Part shown: positions 26,732 to 35,082 of the stretch, piece after piece
Position numbering within the stretch: the first letter of the stretch is position 1
Layout of the letters: each line of letters opens with the position of its first letter
Origin: Candidatus Brocadiaceae bacterium S225
GTDB lineage: Bacteria > Planctomycetota > Brocadiia > Brocadiales > Scalinduaceae
Direction of reading: 5' to 3'
Length of the DNA stretch: 35,142 nt
Assembly (NCBI GenBank): GCA_007859995.1
Contig: SMSL01000022.1
Span: forward strand, 1-35,142
Notes under the pieces: model-generated
Database searches by the model: none
What the model was told of the DNA's origin: nothing
Seen by the model: the letters and a program-made list of their open reading frames with translations, nothing else
Made by a program: the position numbers and the translations under genes

Positions 26732-27541
26732 TCACGTCCCCCTCACGCTTTTCCTCCTACTCTTGTTTGCAATCCGTTCTGATATTATGCCGTAACCAAG
26801 TACACTTATAATCGGGAACAACGAAGCAAATGCTATGAGTCCAAAGGCGTCTACAATAACAGAGCGGCCGGGTACGTTAGATGCCAGGCCAATCCCAAGT
26901 GCGGCGACCAGAGGCACGGTAACGGTAGAAGTAGTAACTCCTCCGGAATCATAAGCCAGTGGAATAATCATCTTGGGGGCAACGAATGTCAGGCAAACCA
27001 CGACTAAGTATCCCGCGATAATATACCAATGCAGAGGGGAACCGGTAACGATTCTATAGCAACCGAGTGAGATGCCAATTGCCACCCCAAGCGCTACTGC
27101 AAGACGAAGCCCCCACGATGAAATAGCCCCGGTCGAAACTTCCTTAGCTTTGAGGGCTACGGCTATCAAAGCCGGCTCTGCTATGGTAGTAGAGAAACCG
27201 ATACAGAATCCAAATATATATGTCCAGAAATAAAGCGAAGGATACACAGTACCGGTCTTTTTTATCTCTTCAAGTAGAGGGATGTCACCGTTTGCCAGAA
27301 AATCAGCGTCTGTCAGTTGCCTGGACATTGCTTCTCCGAGAGGGAAAAGACCCTTTTCCAGCCCAATCATAAATATGGCTAAGCCAATAACCACCAGGAA
27401 AAATCCATACGCCAGCTTGCCGGGGTTATCAATCCTTGTTCTGATAACTATCAGTTGGAAGAACATAATTACCCCAATAATCGGGAGTACATCCTTGAAT
27501 GTGCCAAGCAGTACATCTGCTGAATGATAAATTAAATCCAT
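26732..27541 (-). CDS. DUF1538 membrane protein (second paralogue)
   Basis: A 269-residue membrane protein with about seven hydrophobic segments, paralogous to its upstream neighbour. Shared blocks are GLE.GLFP.GE.M, GFSTTIAEPALIA.A, RIV.G.P.HW.II.GY, YDSGGVTTS, TVPLVAALG.GLA and FGLIAFASL. The polar, glycine-rich AEPAL and YDSGGVTTS motifs inside hydrophobic segments look like a transport path (inference). DUF1538 has no function I know of. A short basic tail (RIANKSRRKSVRGT) follows the last helix. It lies 27 bases after the first paralogue and 50 before the PII-like gene. Confidence 0.82.
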   Translation of the reverse strand: MDLIYHSADVLLGTFKDVLPIIGVIMFFQLIVIRTRIDNPGKLAYGFFLVVIGLAIFMIGLEKGLFPLGEAMSRQLTDADFLANGDIPLLEEIKKTGTVYPSLYFWTYIFGFCIGFSTTIAEPALIAVALKAKEVSTGAISSWGLRLAVALGVAIGISLGCYRIVTGSPLHWYIIAGYLVVVCLTFVAPKMIIPLAYDSGGVTTSTVTVPLVAALGIGLASNVPGRSVIVDAFGLIAFASLFPIISVLGYGIISERIANKSRRKSVRGT

Positions 27542-27568
27542 TTGTTTAGGTTTTTGTAGTAAAAATTA

Positions 27569-28306
27569 TCAGTAAATAATTATTCCGTACAGCATAACAA
27601 AGAATATAGGCGTCAAGCTTGCAAAGGCTATCAACCCGAAACCATCTACAATTGGGTTCCTTCCCCTTATACACGTAGCCAGGCCTACCCCAAGAGCCGC
27701 TACTAAAGGCACTGTGATACATGATGTCGTAACGCCCCCGGAATCATACGCTATTCCAACAATCTCTTTTGGTGCGAAATTGGTAAGGATGATAATGAAA
27801 ATGTATCCTATAATAATAAACCAGTGGACCGGCCAGCCTTTGACTATACGTAAAACTCCTACGGAAATGGCCGATCCCACTGAAAGGGCGACAGTCATCC
27901 GAAGCCAGAATGCATAGCTTGCAATCGATTCCTTAGTATGAGGAATGGCACTTGCCTCAGCTGCAATCTCACCGGCTTTCTTAGCGATGGCAATCAATGC
28001 CGGTTCTGCTATCGTAGTGGAGAATCCGATTGCAAATCCAAAAATAAGCAACCACCAGATATTTCCCTTGGCGGAGAATTGAAAAGCCATTTTTTCGCCA
28101 ATCGGAAACAAACCGATTTCCAGGCCTTGGATAAAGAAGAACAAGCCTACTAATACTAAAATCATACCTGAAATAGTAGAAGCAATGTCTGGAAATGGCT
28201 GCTTAATGACAAATAGCTGAAAGGAAGTAACAACCACCAGAATGGGCAGGATGTTTAAAAATACACTAAAGATATTTTTAGCAAGTTTTATGAAAAATGC
28301 AATCAT
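27569..28306 (-). CDS. DUF1538 membrane protein (first paralogue)
   Basis: A 245-residue membrane protein, first of the four-gene run. It carries the DUF1538 motifs GLEIGLFPIGEKM, GFAIGFSTTIAEPALIAIA, YDSGGVTTSCITVPLVAALG and DGFGLIAFASLTPIFF. Compared with the next gene it has a shorter loop before the AEPAL motif and a longer one after it. Two adjacent half-length paralogues suggest a heterodimer, an inference that fits my recollection of double-length DUF1538 proteins elsewhere. No ribosome site is evident. Upstream lies a nested inverted repeat. Confidence 0.82.
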   Translation of the reverse strand: MIAFFIKLAKNIFSVFLNILPILVVVTSFQLFVIKQPFPDIASTISGMILVLVGLFFFIQGLEIGLFPIGEKMAFQFSAKGNIWWLLIFGFAIGFSTTIAEPALIAIAKKAGEIAAEASAIPHTKESIASYAFWLRMTVALSVGSAISVGVLRIVKGWPVHWFIIIGYIFIIILTNFAPKEIVGIAYDSGGVTTSCITVPLVAALGVGLATCIRGRNPIVDGFGLIAFASLTPIFFVMLYGIIIY

Positions 28307-28324
28307 GGCAATATGTTATTAAGA

Positions 28325-28406
28325 AGTTTAAAGTGACTAAAGTTTGAAGTGCGCTAAAGTTGTGGTAGTTTTTTTAACTTTAGTTCACTTAAGTCACTTC
28401 AAACTT
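28325..28406. repeat. Nested inverted repeat, copy 1 of AAGTGACTAAAGT element
   Basis: AAGTTTGAAGTG (28340-28351) pairs perfectly with CACTTCAAACTT (28395-28406). Inside it, CTAAAGTT (28354-28361) pairs with AACTTTAG (28376-28383). The left side contains AAGTGACTAAAGT, which recurs at 32446. It lies between the radical SAM gene's end and the DUF1538 operon's start, so it could terminate one or regulate the other. Confidence 0.5.
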
Positions 28407-28462
28407 GGTTGTGGCTATACTGCGCTGGCACCGGGAACCAACATCCTGGTTAAGCATCTGTA

Positions 28463-29590
28463 CTAACACCATACACCTGGTATTGGACGTTTACAATTTC
28501 CGCATTCATTTCCCTTCATGGTATTCTCAAGGATTGTAAATCCCACTCTTTTTATGACTACCTTCTTACAGCCTGGACAGTAAGTACTCTCCCCGGGATG
28601 ACCCGGGACATTACCGGTATAAGGAAAGTTCAAGCCGGCTTCCAGTGCAATGTTTCTTGCCTTCTCCAACGTCTTCGTAGGGGTCGGCGGAAGGTTCTTT
28701 AACTTGTACGTAGGGTGAAAACGTGTGAAGTGGATGGGTACATCAGGACCAAGGTTTTCGTTTATCCATTTGCACATATCCCTGAGCTCTTTTTCACTGT
28801 CATTCAGTGTTGGTACCATGAGCATTACAACTTCAAACCATATGCCCGTCTCTTTTAATGTAATAAGGGTTTCAAGTACAGGCTTCAACTCACCACTACA
28901 GGTTTCTTTATAGAATTTTTCTGTAAATGCCTTGAAATCTATTTTTACAGCGCTTAATTCCCTGCATAATTTAACTAAAGGTTCTTTCTTTATGAATCCG
29001 TTAGAAATCATAACACTTCCAACGCCTTCCTGCTTCGCGTGTCTGGCGGTATCGTACATATATTCATAGAAAACCACGGGTTCGGAATATGTATAAGCTA
29101 TAGTATCACACTTTCGTTTCTGCGCGAATTTAACCACTTCTCCTGGAGTGATCTTAATACTGTCTATCTGCTCAGGGCGAAATTGTGATATCTGCCAATT
29201 CTGGCAAAATTTGCATTCAATGTTACATCCTGCCGTTGCTATCGAATATGCTTTTGTACCTGGCAAATAGTGGAATAAGGGTTTCTTTTCAATAGGGTCA
29301 GCATTTAAAGAGCATATACGGGAGTGGACCAGCGTATAGTATTTTCCATCACGGTTTTCCCTTACACCGCAATAACCTCTTTCAAGATCTGCTACTTTAC
29401 AACCTCTGGGACAGAGTTCGCACTCTACACGGGTCTCCGGAAGCTGCTTATAATACATTGCCTCTTTAGCAGGAAATTCTTCTTCATACGAACCGGAAGC
29501 ATTAATTGCAGATACGAAGGGTGCGTAACCTGTACAAAACGCACAAGTCCCTGCGATACCAGTCTCTAAAAATTTTCTTCTTGTGATCAA
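28463..29590 (-). CDS. AmrS-type radical SAM protein with Tat signal
   Basis: A 375-residue radical SAM protein of the AmmeMemoRadiSam / PFL-activase-like group. An N-terminal CELCPRGC and GYCGVREN region is followed by the cluster motif CNIECKFC (CxxxCxxC, near 121), YTYSEP, and a C-terminal pair of CxxC motifs (CPGC, CGNC) ending GVWC. The product begins MITRRKFLETG, a twin-arginine motif followed by a hydrophobic stretch and a possible VSAINA cleavage site. The TTG start is firm: AGAGGTGA lies just upstream with about seven bases spacing. Relatives act as cytoplasmic glycyl-radical activases or have unknown roles; a Tat signal suggests export or membrane attachment. The partner AmmeMemo genes are not in the window. 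Confidence 0.88.
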   Translation of the reverse strand: MITRRKFLETGIAGTCAFCTGYAPFVSAINASGSYEEEFPAKEAMYYKQLPETRVECELCPRGCKVADLERGYCGVRENRDGKYYTLVHSRICSLNADPIEKKPLFHYLPGTKAYSIATAGCNIECKFCQNWQISQFRPEQIDSIKITPGEVVKFAQKRKCDTIAYTYSEPVVFYEYMYDTARHAKQEGVGSVMISNGFIKKEPLVKLCRELSAVKIDFKAFTEKFYKETCSGELKPVLETLITLKETGIWFEVVMLMVPTLNDSEKELRDMCKWINENLGPDVPIHFTRFHPTYKLKNLPPTPTKTLEKARNIALEAGLNFPYTGNVPGHPGESTYCPGCKKVVIKRVGFTILENTMKGNECGNCKRPIPGVWC

Positions 29591-29700
29591 GTTATCACCT
29601 CTTTAATTTATATGTTAAAATTCTATTTTATTTGCCATATAATGTCAAGTTGGATGTATCGTTGCTACATATATGGCTGTACATATTCAGACATCATATG

Positions 29701-29729
29701 TTGACAGTATATTATCAAAGTGATACACT
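29701..29729 (+). promoter_or_regulatory. Sigma-70 type promoter for the secreted-protein gene
   Basis: Perfect TTGACA (29701-29706), a 17-base spacer and TACACT (29724-29729). Transcription would start near 29736, about 80 bases before the ATG at 29818. Confidence 0.55.
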
Positions 29730-29817
29730 TCTTTTACATTTTATTATACTTGATAAGCCTACTGATTTTTTGTTTTCTTAGCACCAACATGTTTTTGAAA
29801 GGAGGGTTTAAGGAAGG

Positions 29818-30384
29818 ATGATGAAGAGTATAAGTTGTTCCATGTTCTTACTTGTTTTGATTATGTGTGTTGCTTTATCGGGTGTTTCTCATGGTATCGA
29901 ATTGAACCCGATTAAAGAGCGGATTGAAGAGACAATTAAGCTTGGCGAAACAAATCCGGGTAAGAAAATATTCGAGACAGATCTTGTAAAAGCTGCAACT
30001 TTTGGTAACTGGCCAAATTATGGCGGCGGCCTGATAAAGACTAAGCTGGTTGGTCTTGCTGTAATGGCAGCTATGAAGAGAAAGGCAAGAAAAAACTTTA
30101 ATGAAGAAGACGCGCAGGCAATGATGGGATCAGACGTATTGACAATCAGTTATAGAGGCGGTGAAGATGTTTTCAAAATCCAATTGAGTCAGGGTGACAG
30201 GTTAATAGAGCCGGTAGAGATGTTGAGGCCTGACATGTCAAAAGAGGATGCAAATGGCCATGCCGCTTTCTATTCGGTAAGCTTTCCTTATGCAGAACTC
30301 GACTTGAAAAAAATGACTACAATTTTAATCTTAAAGGATTTTGGAGATGAGAAGTATAAGGTTGACTTCTCAAGAATCAGATAA
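29818..30384 (+). CDS. Secreted protein of unknown function
   Basis: A 188-residue protein with an N-terminal signal peptide (basic start, hydrophobic core MFLLVLIMCVALSG, likely cut after SHG). The mature part is mixed alpha/beta with a Lys/Arg-rich middle (MKRKARKNF) and a C-terminal strand region ending KVDFSRIR. I do not recognise a family. Two adjacent ATGs (29818, 29821) follow an AAGGAAGG stretch, and a GGAGGG lies 11 bases upstream. A lipoprotein gene follows 65 bases later; both are probably envelope proteins. Confidence 0.65.
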   Translation: MMKSISCSMFLLVLIMCVALSGVSHGIELNPIKERIEETIKLGETNPGKKIFETDLVKAATFGNWPNYGGGLIKTKLVGLAVMAAMKRKARKNFNEEDAQAMMGSDVLTISYRGGEDVFKIQLSQGDRLIEPVEMLRPDMSKEDANGHAAFYSVSFPYAELDLKKMTTILILKDFGDEKYKVDFSRIR

Positions 30385-30449
30385 TTTGCGCCGAGAATGT
30401 GATTTGCGAATATTTACAGAGAGTAAGCTATAGATAGGCCGGGTAGTGA

Positions 30450-30917
30450 ATGAAAATCCATAAATATGTGCTAATACATTTTTTGCTTCTATTGTCTTCT
30501 GTTGGCTGTACGAGTACGAATTTTGCCAGAATATCCATTAACGAACATCCGCCAAAGAGCGAGAGTGTTGTGATTCCGATATCATCCGGAGGTTCCGATT
30601 TGATCTACGAGAGAATTGGAGCAATCTTTGTTTTTGGAAAAAACACACTATCGAAGGAGATGATAAATAAGCGCATGAGAAATCAAGCGGTAAAGGTGGG
30701 TGCTGATGCAATAATTTTTGCCAGGTATAAAGACATAGAATCTGCCGAGTATTTTGAATCCTATGGAAGTGCCTTTGTAAATTTTGATTGGGCAAAAAAA
30801 CAGGGTACCGGCAATTGGTTGATGAAGGGTAAGCCGGTAGGTGCGGGGCTTGCCGTAATTTACAAAACTTCACAAAGTAACATTAATAATTTCAACATCA
30901 ATGAGGAGGAAAATTAA
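30450..30917 (+). CDS. Probable lipoprotein of unknown function
   Basis: A 155-residue protein with a signal peptide ending in a lipobox (LSSVGC, Cys20). The mature domain has a pattern IGAIFVFGKNTLSKE, then MRNQAVKVGADAIIFARY, which looks like the small alpha/beta fold found in many envelope lipoproteins that follow a 'K.GADAII' helix-strand. No enzyme motif is seen. Its stop codon touches the start of the ACT-domain pseudogene, so they were once likely co-translated: GAGGAGG near its end served as the next gene's ribosome site. Confidence 0.65.
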   Translation: MKIHKYVLIHFLLLLSSVGCTSTNFARISINEHPPKSESVVIPISSGGSDLIYERIGAIFVFGKNTLSKEMINKRMRNQAVKVGADAIIFARYKDIESAEYFESYGSAFVNFDWAKKQGTGNWLMKGKPVGAGLAVIYKTSQSNINNFNINEEEN

Positions 30918-31085
30918 ATGCCAATCGTGAAACAATCAACAATTCTACTTTAAAACAAACCGGGTGCATTATCAAATGTATGTTCTGATCTGGCCAGTAA
31001 AGATATAGATATTTTGGCATTGTCAGCCCTTGATACGATAGATGCAGGCCTTGTCAGAATGGTAGTTGGCGATCATGGAGTTTAA
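30918..31085 (+). pseudogene. ACT-domain protein, broken by an in-frame stop
   Basis: From ATG 30918, directly after the lipoprotein stop and with GAGGAGG upstream, the frame reads MPIVKQSTILL, then TAA (30951-30953), then NKPGALSNVCSDLASKDIDI and on to VRMVVGDHGV and TAA at 31083. This is the start of an ACT domain (compare V.LENKPGAL..V...L....INI.ALS..D); family members normally have Glu where the stop falls, so one GAA-to-TAA change explains it. The frame also ends after 55 codons, shorter than stand-alone ACT proteins, meeting the convergent folC stop. It is presumably dead unless the stop is read through. Confidence 0.75.
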
Positions 31086-32434
31086 TTAAGTGCCTCCTTC
31101 ACTTTACCTGCCAGAAAGAAAGAGCCGGTTATGCAGATCAGGTCGTCTCTCTCTGCAATCCTTTTAGCCTCTTTCAGCGCTTCATCAATATCTTCAATTA
31201 CCATTAGGTTGTTATGGGGAAACCGTTTTGCCATAACGGCCATTTGTTCAGGCTCTGCCTCACGAGGGTTGCCTGTTCGTGTAAGAATTAAATCGTCTGA
31301 GATAGCTGTTATTTCTTTCAGAACACCTTCAACATCCTTGTCAGATGACAAACCTATTACCAATATTAATTTCCTGAAAGAGAAATTTTCCTTTATGGAC
31401 TCTCTCAATATTTTCATGGAGGCTACTGTGTGTGCAGTGTCCACAATAATTAACGGGTTTTCTGATGTTACTTCAATCCTTGCCGGACAGCAGATCTTTG
31501 CCAATGCGTTTATAATCAATTCATTGTCAACCTTTATTACACCTGTTTCAGACAAAACCTCCAGGGATCCTATTGCCGTAGCACAGTTTTCAACCTGGTG
31601 TCGTCCGATCAGAGGTAAAAAGATATTTTTATAGTTATTTCTCCATGTTTCTATTCCGAACTCAGTTCCATAAACTCCGTTTCTCCTTGTAACCTTAATA
31701 TCATGGATCAGAACATCTTTTCCCACGAGATACAGATGTGACTTCTTCTCTTTACATCTCTTTGAAATTACTGCGAGGGTGTCAGGTTCCTGTATCGATG
31801 AAATAACGGGAACGCTCTCTTTTATTATTCCTGCCTTTTCGTATGCGATCTTCTCCAGTGTATGTCCCAGCCTGTCAGTATGGTCATAACCAACAGGCGT
31901 TATGATGGAAACTTCTGGCAAAATAATATTGGTAGAATCAAGTCTTCCTCCCATGCCCACTTCCAGGACTGAAATGTCCGTTTTCTCTCTTTCGAAATAG
32001 AGGAATGCAATTGCGGTGACTATTTCAAAGAAGGTCGGCATTAGTATGGGGTTTTTAAGTGTTATTCTATCAATATACGGCATGAGCATATTTATTAATT
32101 CTACAAACATTTTTTGTGAAATCATCTTATCGTTGACTTTCATCCTTTCGCCCAGATATATAAGATGAGGAGAGGTGAAAAGTCCGGTTTTCATGCCAAG
32201 CGCTTGCAAGGCAGAAGAAATTATTATGGAAGTAGACCCCTTGCCTTTGGTGCCTGTTATGTGAACAGACTTTCTCTTTTTTTGTGGATTTCCTACGAAT
32301 GACATCATCTCTTCCATCCTCTTGAGGTCAAATGTGGAGGTGTCGTATTTGTACTGTGTAAGCTTTTCGTAATCTATTGTCTGTAATAAGAACTCTTTTG
32401 CCTGCTTGTAAGTATTGAAAGATTTTGATTTCAT
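31082..32434 (-). CDS. folC: Folylpolyglutamate synthase / dihydrofolate synthase
   Basis: A 450-residue Mur-ligase-family ATP-dependent enzyme adding glutamate to dihydropteroate or folates. The P-loop HITGTKGKGSTS lies near 58, followed by TSPHLIYLGERM, the VLEVGMGGRLDSTN metal/ATP motif, ITPVGYDHTDRLG, and ENCATAIG before the C-terminal domain with VDTAHTVASMK. The usual C-terminal D.AHN is D.AHT here. Length is normal for FolC. No ribosome site is visible before the ATG. Its stop overlaps the end of the convergent ACT pseudogene. Confidence 0.93.
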   Translation of the reverse strand: MKSKSFNTYKQAKEFLLQTIDYEKLTQYKYDTSTFDLKRMEEMMSFVGNPQKKRKSVHITGTKGKGSTSIIISSALQALGMKTGLFTSPHLIYLGERMKVNDKMISQKMFVELINMLMPYIDRITLKNPILMPTFFEIVTAIAFLYFEREKTDISVLEVGMGGRLDSTNIILPEVSIITPVGYDHTDRLGHTLEKIAYEKAGIIKESVPVISSIQEPDTLAVISKRCKEKKSHLYLVGKDVLIHDIKVTRRNGVYGTEFGIETWRNNYKNIFLPLIGRHQVENCATAIGSLEVLSETGVIKVDNELIINALAKICCPARIEVTSENPLIIVDTAHTVASMKILRESIKENFSFRKLILVIGLSSDKDVEGVLKEITAISDDLILTRTGNPREAEPEQMAVMAKRFPHNNLMVIEDIDEALKEAKRIAERDDLICITGSFFLAGKVKEALN

Positions 32435-32737
32435 AGTAATTAAGTGACTAAAGTGAGCTAAAGTTTAAAGTGCCTAAAGTTATGGTGGTCAAAGGATTGA
32501 TATTGAGCTCTGACATTAGATTGTCTTAAACATCAGTGTTTTATCCGTGTAAGTCTGTGGCTAAATTTTTCTGTTTTTTCCCTGAGATTCTTACTTTCCT
32601 TAGCGGTCAAAATCTTTTTATCTTTTGTTTATTTCCTACATTATAGTTTTTCTTTGCGTTCTTCTCGGCTTTGCGGTGAGAAGCCTTTTGCCTTTTTACT
32701 TGACAAAAAAATCAACATAATTTACAACGTTACCATC
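32435..32737. other. Intergenic region with repeat copy 2 and degenerate repeats
   Basis: About 300 bases between the divergent folC and aroB genes, without a supported gene. At 32446-32482 a second copy of the AAGTGACTAAAGT...CTAAAGTT-TGGT repeat seen at 28325 occurs. Near 32655-32683, CTTCTC and GAGAAG flank a GGCTTTGCGGT segment that resembles low-complexity 'TTTGCG' repeats common between genes. The aroB promoter occupies the end. Confidence 0.5.
32700..32728 (+). promoter_or_regulatory. Sigma-70 type promoter for aroB
   Basis: Perfect TTGACA (32700-32705), a 17-base spacer and TACAAC (32723-32728). Transcription would start near 32735, only about three bases before the aroB ATG at 32738, which has no ribosome site; a leaderless mRNA is possible. 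Confidence 0.45.
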
Positions 32738-33814
32738 ATGAAAGAAATCTTTGTAGATCTCGGTACGGACAGCTACAACATAACCATTGATAATGGCATC
32801 CTTAATCAGGTTGGTACCCTCATATCAAAGGTAATCACTCCTCGGAAAGCTATTGTTGTAACTGACAATATTGTAGCGCCACTTTACGGAAAAATCGTTC
32901 TCGATAGCCTATCTGAATGTAGATTTGATGTCAAGCTGGTTTCATTAGCTCTTGGGGAAGAGCAGAAGACTCTGTCAAAGGCGGAGGAGCTGTACGAACA
33001 CCTGTTCGACCATGAGATGGATAGAAAATCTCTCATAGTCGCTTTGGGAGGTGGCGTGCTGGGCGATTTGGCCGGTTTTGTTGCTGCAACATTTATGAGA
33101 GGCATACCTTTTGTTCAGATTCCTACTACATTGCTGGCGCATGTAGATAGCAGCATTGGGGGTAAGGTTGCCGTAAACCATCCGAGAGGCAAGAACATGA
33201 TCGGATGTTTCTATCAACCAAAGGCTGTATTTATTGATACGGATACCCTCCGGACACTGCCGAAGGCAGAAATTACTGCAGGAATGGTTGAGGTAATGAA
33301 GTATGGTATGATTAAAGATGCCGATTTTTTTGAATATATAGATAAGCACCTCCCGGAGATACTGGCGCTTGATCCTGATGCTTTAGAGGAAATTATATAC
33401 AACTCGTGCAAAACCAAGGCGAGCGTCGTTGAACTAGATGAAACGGAACAGGGGGTCAGGGCTATTTTAAATTACGGACATACAATCGGGCACGCATTGG
33501 AGGCTTTGACATCATACAAGAAATATAGACACGGAGATGCGGTAGCTATGGGTATGATATATGTGAGTAAGATAGCCAGGGCAATGAATCTTGCGGATGA
33601 TACCGTATTAAAAAGGCAGGAATCTCTGTTTTTGAAATTAGGATTAAGCCTGAAAGACACTGAATTGAATCCTCATGATATTGTCAGTAAATTATATCAG
33701 GACAAAAAAACGATTGCCGGGAAACTGAGATTCGTTCTTCCTACCAGGATCGGAAACGTCATAATTGATGACAGTGTAAGTGATAAAACTATCCTGAACG
33801 CTCTTACCGAATAG
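32738..33814 (+). CDS. aroB: 3-dehydroquinate synthase
   Basis: A 358-residue NAD- and metal-dependent shikimate-pathway enzyme turning DAHP into 3-dehydroquinate. ALGGGVLGDLAGFVAATFMRG is the nucleotide site, IPTTLLAHVDSSIGGKVAVN and GCFYQP the substrate site, and MVEVMKYG plus NYGHTIGHALE hold the metal ligands. ATG 32738 gives the normal length and begins MKEIFVDLG as in the family; the longer reading from 32654 runs into repetitive sequence. No Shine-Dalgarno site is visible. dprA follows 60 bases later. Confidence 0.95.
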   Translation: MKEIFVDLGTDSYNITIDNGILNQVGTLISKVITPRKAIVVTDNIVAPLYGKIVLDSLSECRFDVKLVSLALGEEQKTLSKAEELYEHLFDHEMDRKSLIVALGGGVLGDLAGFVAATFMRGIPFVQIPTTLLAHVDSSIGGKVAVNHPRGKNMIGCFYQPKAVFIDTDTLRTLPKAEITAGMVEVMKYGMIKDADFFEYIDKHLPEILALDPDALEEIIYNSCKTKASVVELDETEQGVRAILNYGHTIGHALEALTSYKKYRHGDAVAMGMIYVSKIARAMNLADDTVLKRQESLFLKLGLSLKDTELNPHDIVSKLYQDKKTIAGKLRFVLPTRIGNVIIDDSVSDKTILNALTE

Positions 33815-33874
33815 TTAGTCTCTAAGTTGGTTTTTTAAATAAAGATGAACAACCTCTCTTTGTAATCGCAAATC

Positions 33875-34975
33875 ATGGATGATACTGAAGATCTTCTTCG
33901 TTTAAATATGATAAGCGGTATAGGTACAATAACCTATCGCCGTCTTTTAGGTTATCTTGGTTCGGTTAAGTCCATATTGGATTGTCCAAAAAACATACTG
34001 GAAAAGATGCCTGGCATAGGGCCAAAAATAGCTGAAAGGATCGTAAATGGTCCAAAGGCAGCAGATGTTGATAAAGAGATAAAACTGGCAGAGAAGAATA
34101 ACGTAAGGATAGTCCCTTTCACAAGCGATCAATTCCCACACAACCTCAAGCAAATCTATGACCCACCACTGCTGCTCTATATTAAAGGAGATATAATAAA
34201 GAGCGATACGCTTGCACTTGCTATAGTTGGTGCGCGCAAAAGCAGTTACTACGGCCTGACACAGGCAGAAAGATTCGGACGGCAGCTGGCACAAGTAGGG
34301 TTTTGTGTTGTAAGTGGAATGGCGAGAGGTATCGATACTAATGCGCATACCGGGGCAATCAAGGGAAAAGGCAGGACGATAGCCGTACTGGGTAGTGGCC
34401 TTGGAGTAATTTATCCCAGTGAGAATAAAGATCTCTCTGAAAAAATTGCCTCTCATGGGGCAGTAATTTCTGAATTGCCAATGAGCACACCGCCCAATAA
34501 TCGTAATTTTCCTCCTCGAAACAGGATAATCAGCGGGTTGTCACTTGGAGTGCTGGTGGTGGAATCTACACTCAGGAGCGGTTCTGCCATTACCGCAAAA
34601 TGGGCGCTTGAGCATGGCAAAGATGTATTCGCAATTCCCGGCAATATAGACAGCAATTACAGCAGAGGTACCAACAAACTTATCAAAGACGGCGCAAAAC
34701 TTGTTGAAGATATAAATGATATTGTGGAGGAACTGGGGACACTTGCAGAATCCATTCATATAAATGACAGTGAAAAAGTTGCGGATATTAGAAGTCTCAC
34801 TCTGAATTCTAAGGAAAACAAAATATTCTCCCTTCTGTCAAGCACACCTGCGGCGATAGACGACATTACCAGTAAATCCGGCTTGCCGCCATCAAATGTT
34901 TCAAGCATATTAATGATATTGGAAGTGAAAAGGCTGGTAAAACAGCTTTCCGGAAAAAGATTTGTGAAGGCGTGA
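33875..34975 (+). CDS. dprA: DNA-processing protein DprA
   Basis: A 366-residue DprA/Smf protein, which loads RecA on incoming single-stranded DNA during transformation. It has an N-terminal helix-hairpin-helix-like part (ISGIGTITYRRLL, MPGIGPKIAERI), the Rossmann-type core with AIVGARKSSYYG, VVSGMARGIDTNAH, VLGSGLGVIYPSEN, PRNRIISGLS and SGSAITAKWALEHGKDVFAIPGN, and a C-terminal winged-helix (about 305-366) with DDITSKSGLPPSNVSSIL. Domain set and length are typical. It follows aroB; no other competence genes are in the window. Confidence 0.95.
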   Translation: MDDTEDLLRLNMISGIGTITYRRLLGYLGSVKSILDCPKNILEKMPGIGPKIAERIVNGPKAADVDKEIKLAEKNNVRIVPFTSDQFPHNLKQIYDPPLLLYIKGDIIKSDTLALAIVGARKSSYYGLTQAERFGRQLAQVGFCVVSGMARGIDTNAHTGAIKGKGRTIAVLGSGLGVIYPSENKDLSEKIASHGAVISELPMSTPPNNRNFPPRNRIISGLSLGVLVVESTLRSGSAITAKWALEHGKDVFAIPGNIDSNYSRGTNKLIKDGAKLVEDINDIVEELGTLAESIHINDSEKVADIRSLTLNSKENKIFSLLSSTPAAIDDITSKSGLPPSNVSSILMILEVKRLVKQLSGKRFVKA

Positions 34976-35082
34976 TGATCGAAACAGGAAAGTACAAATT
35001 TAACAATAACATAAGAGACATCCTATGTCAAGCTATTCTACAAAAAAGTTAGAATTGTTTAGATGTTCTTTGAAAAATACAG

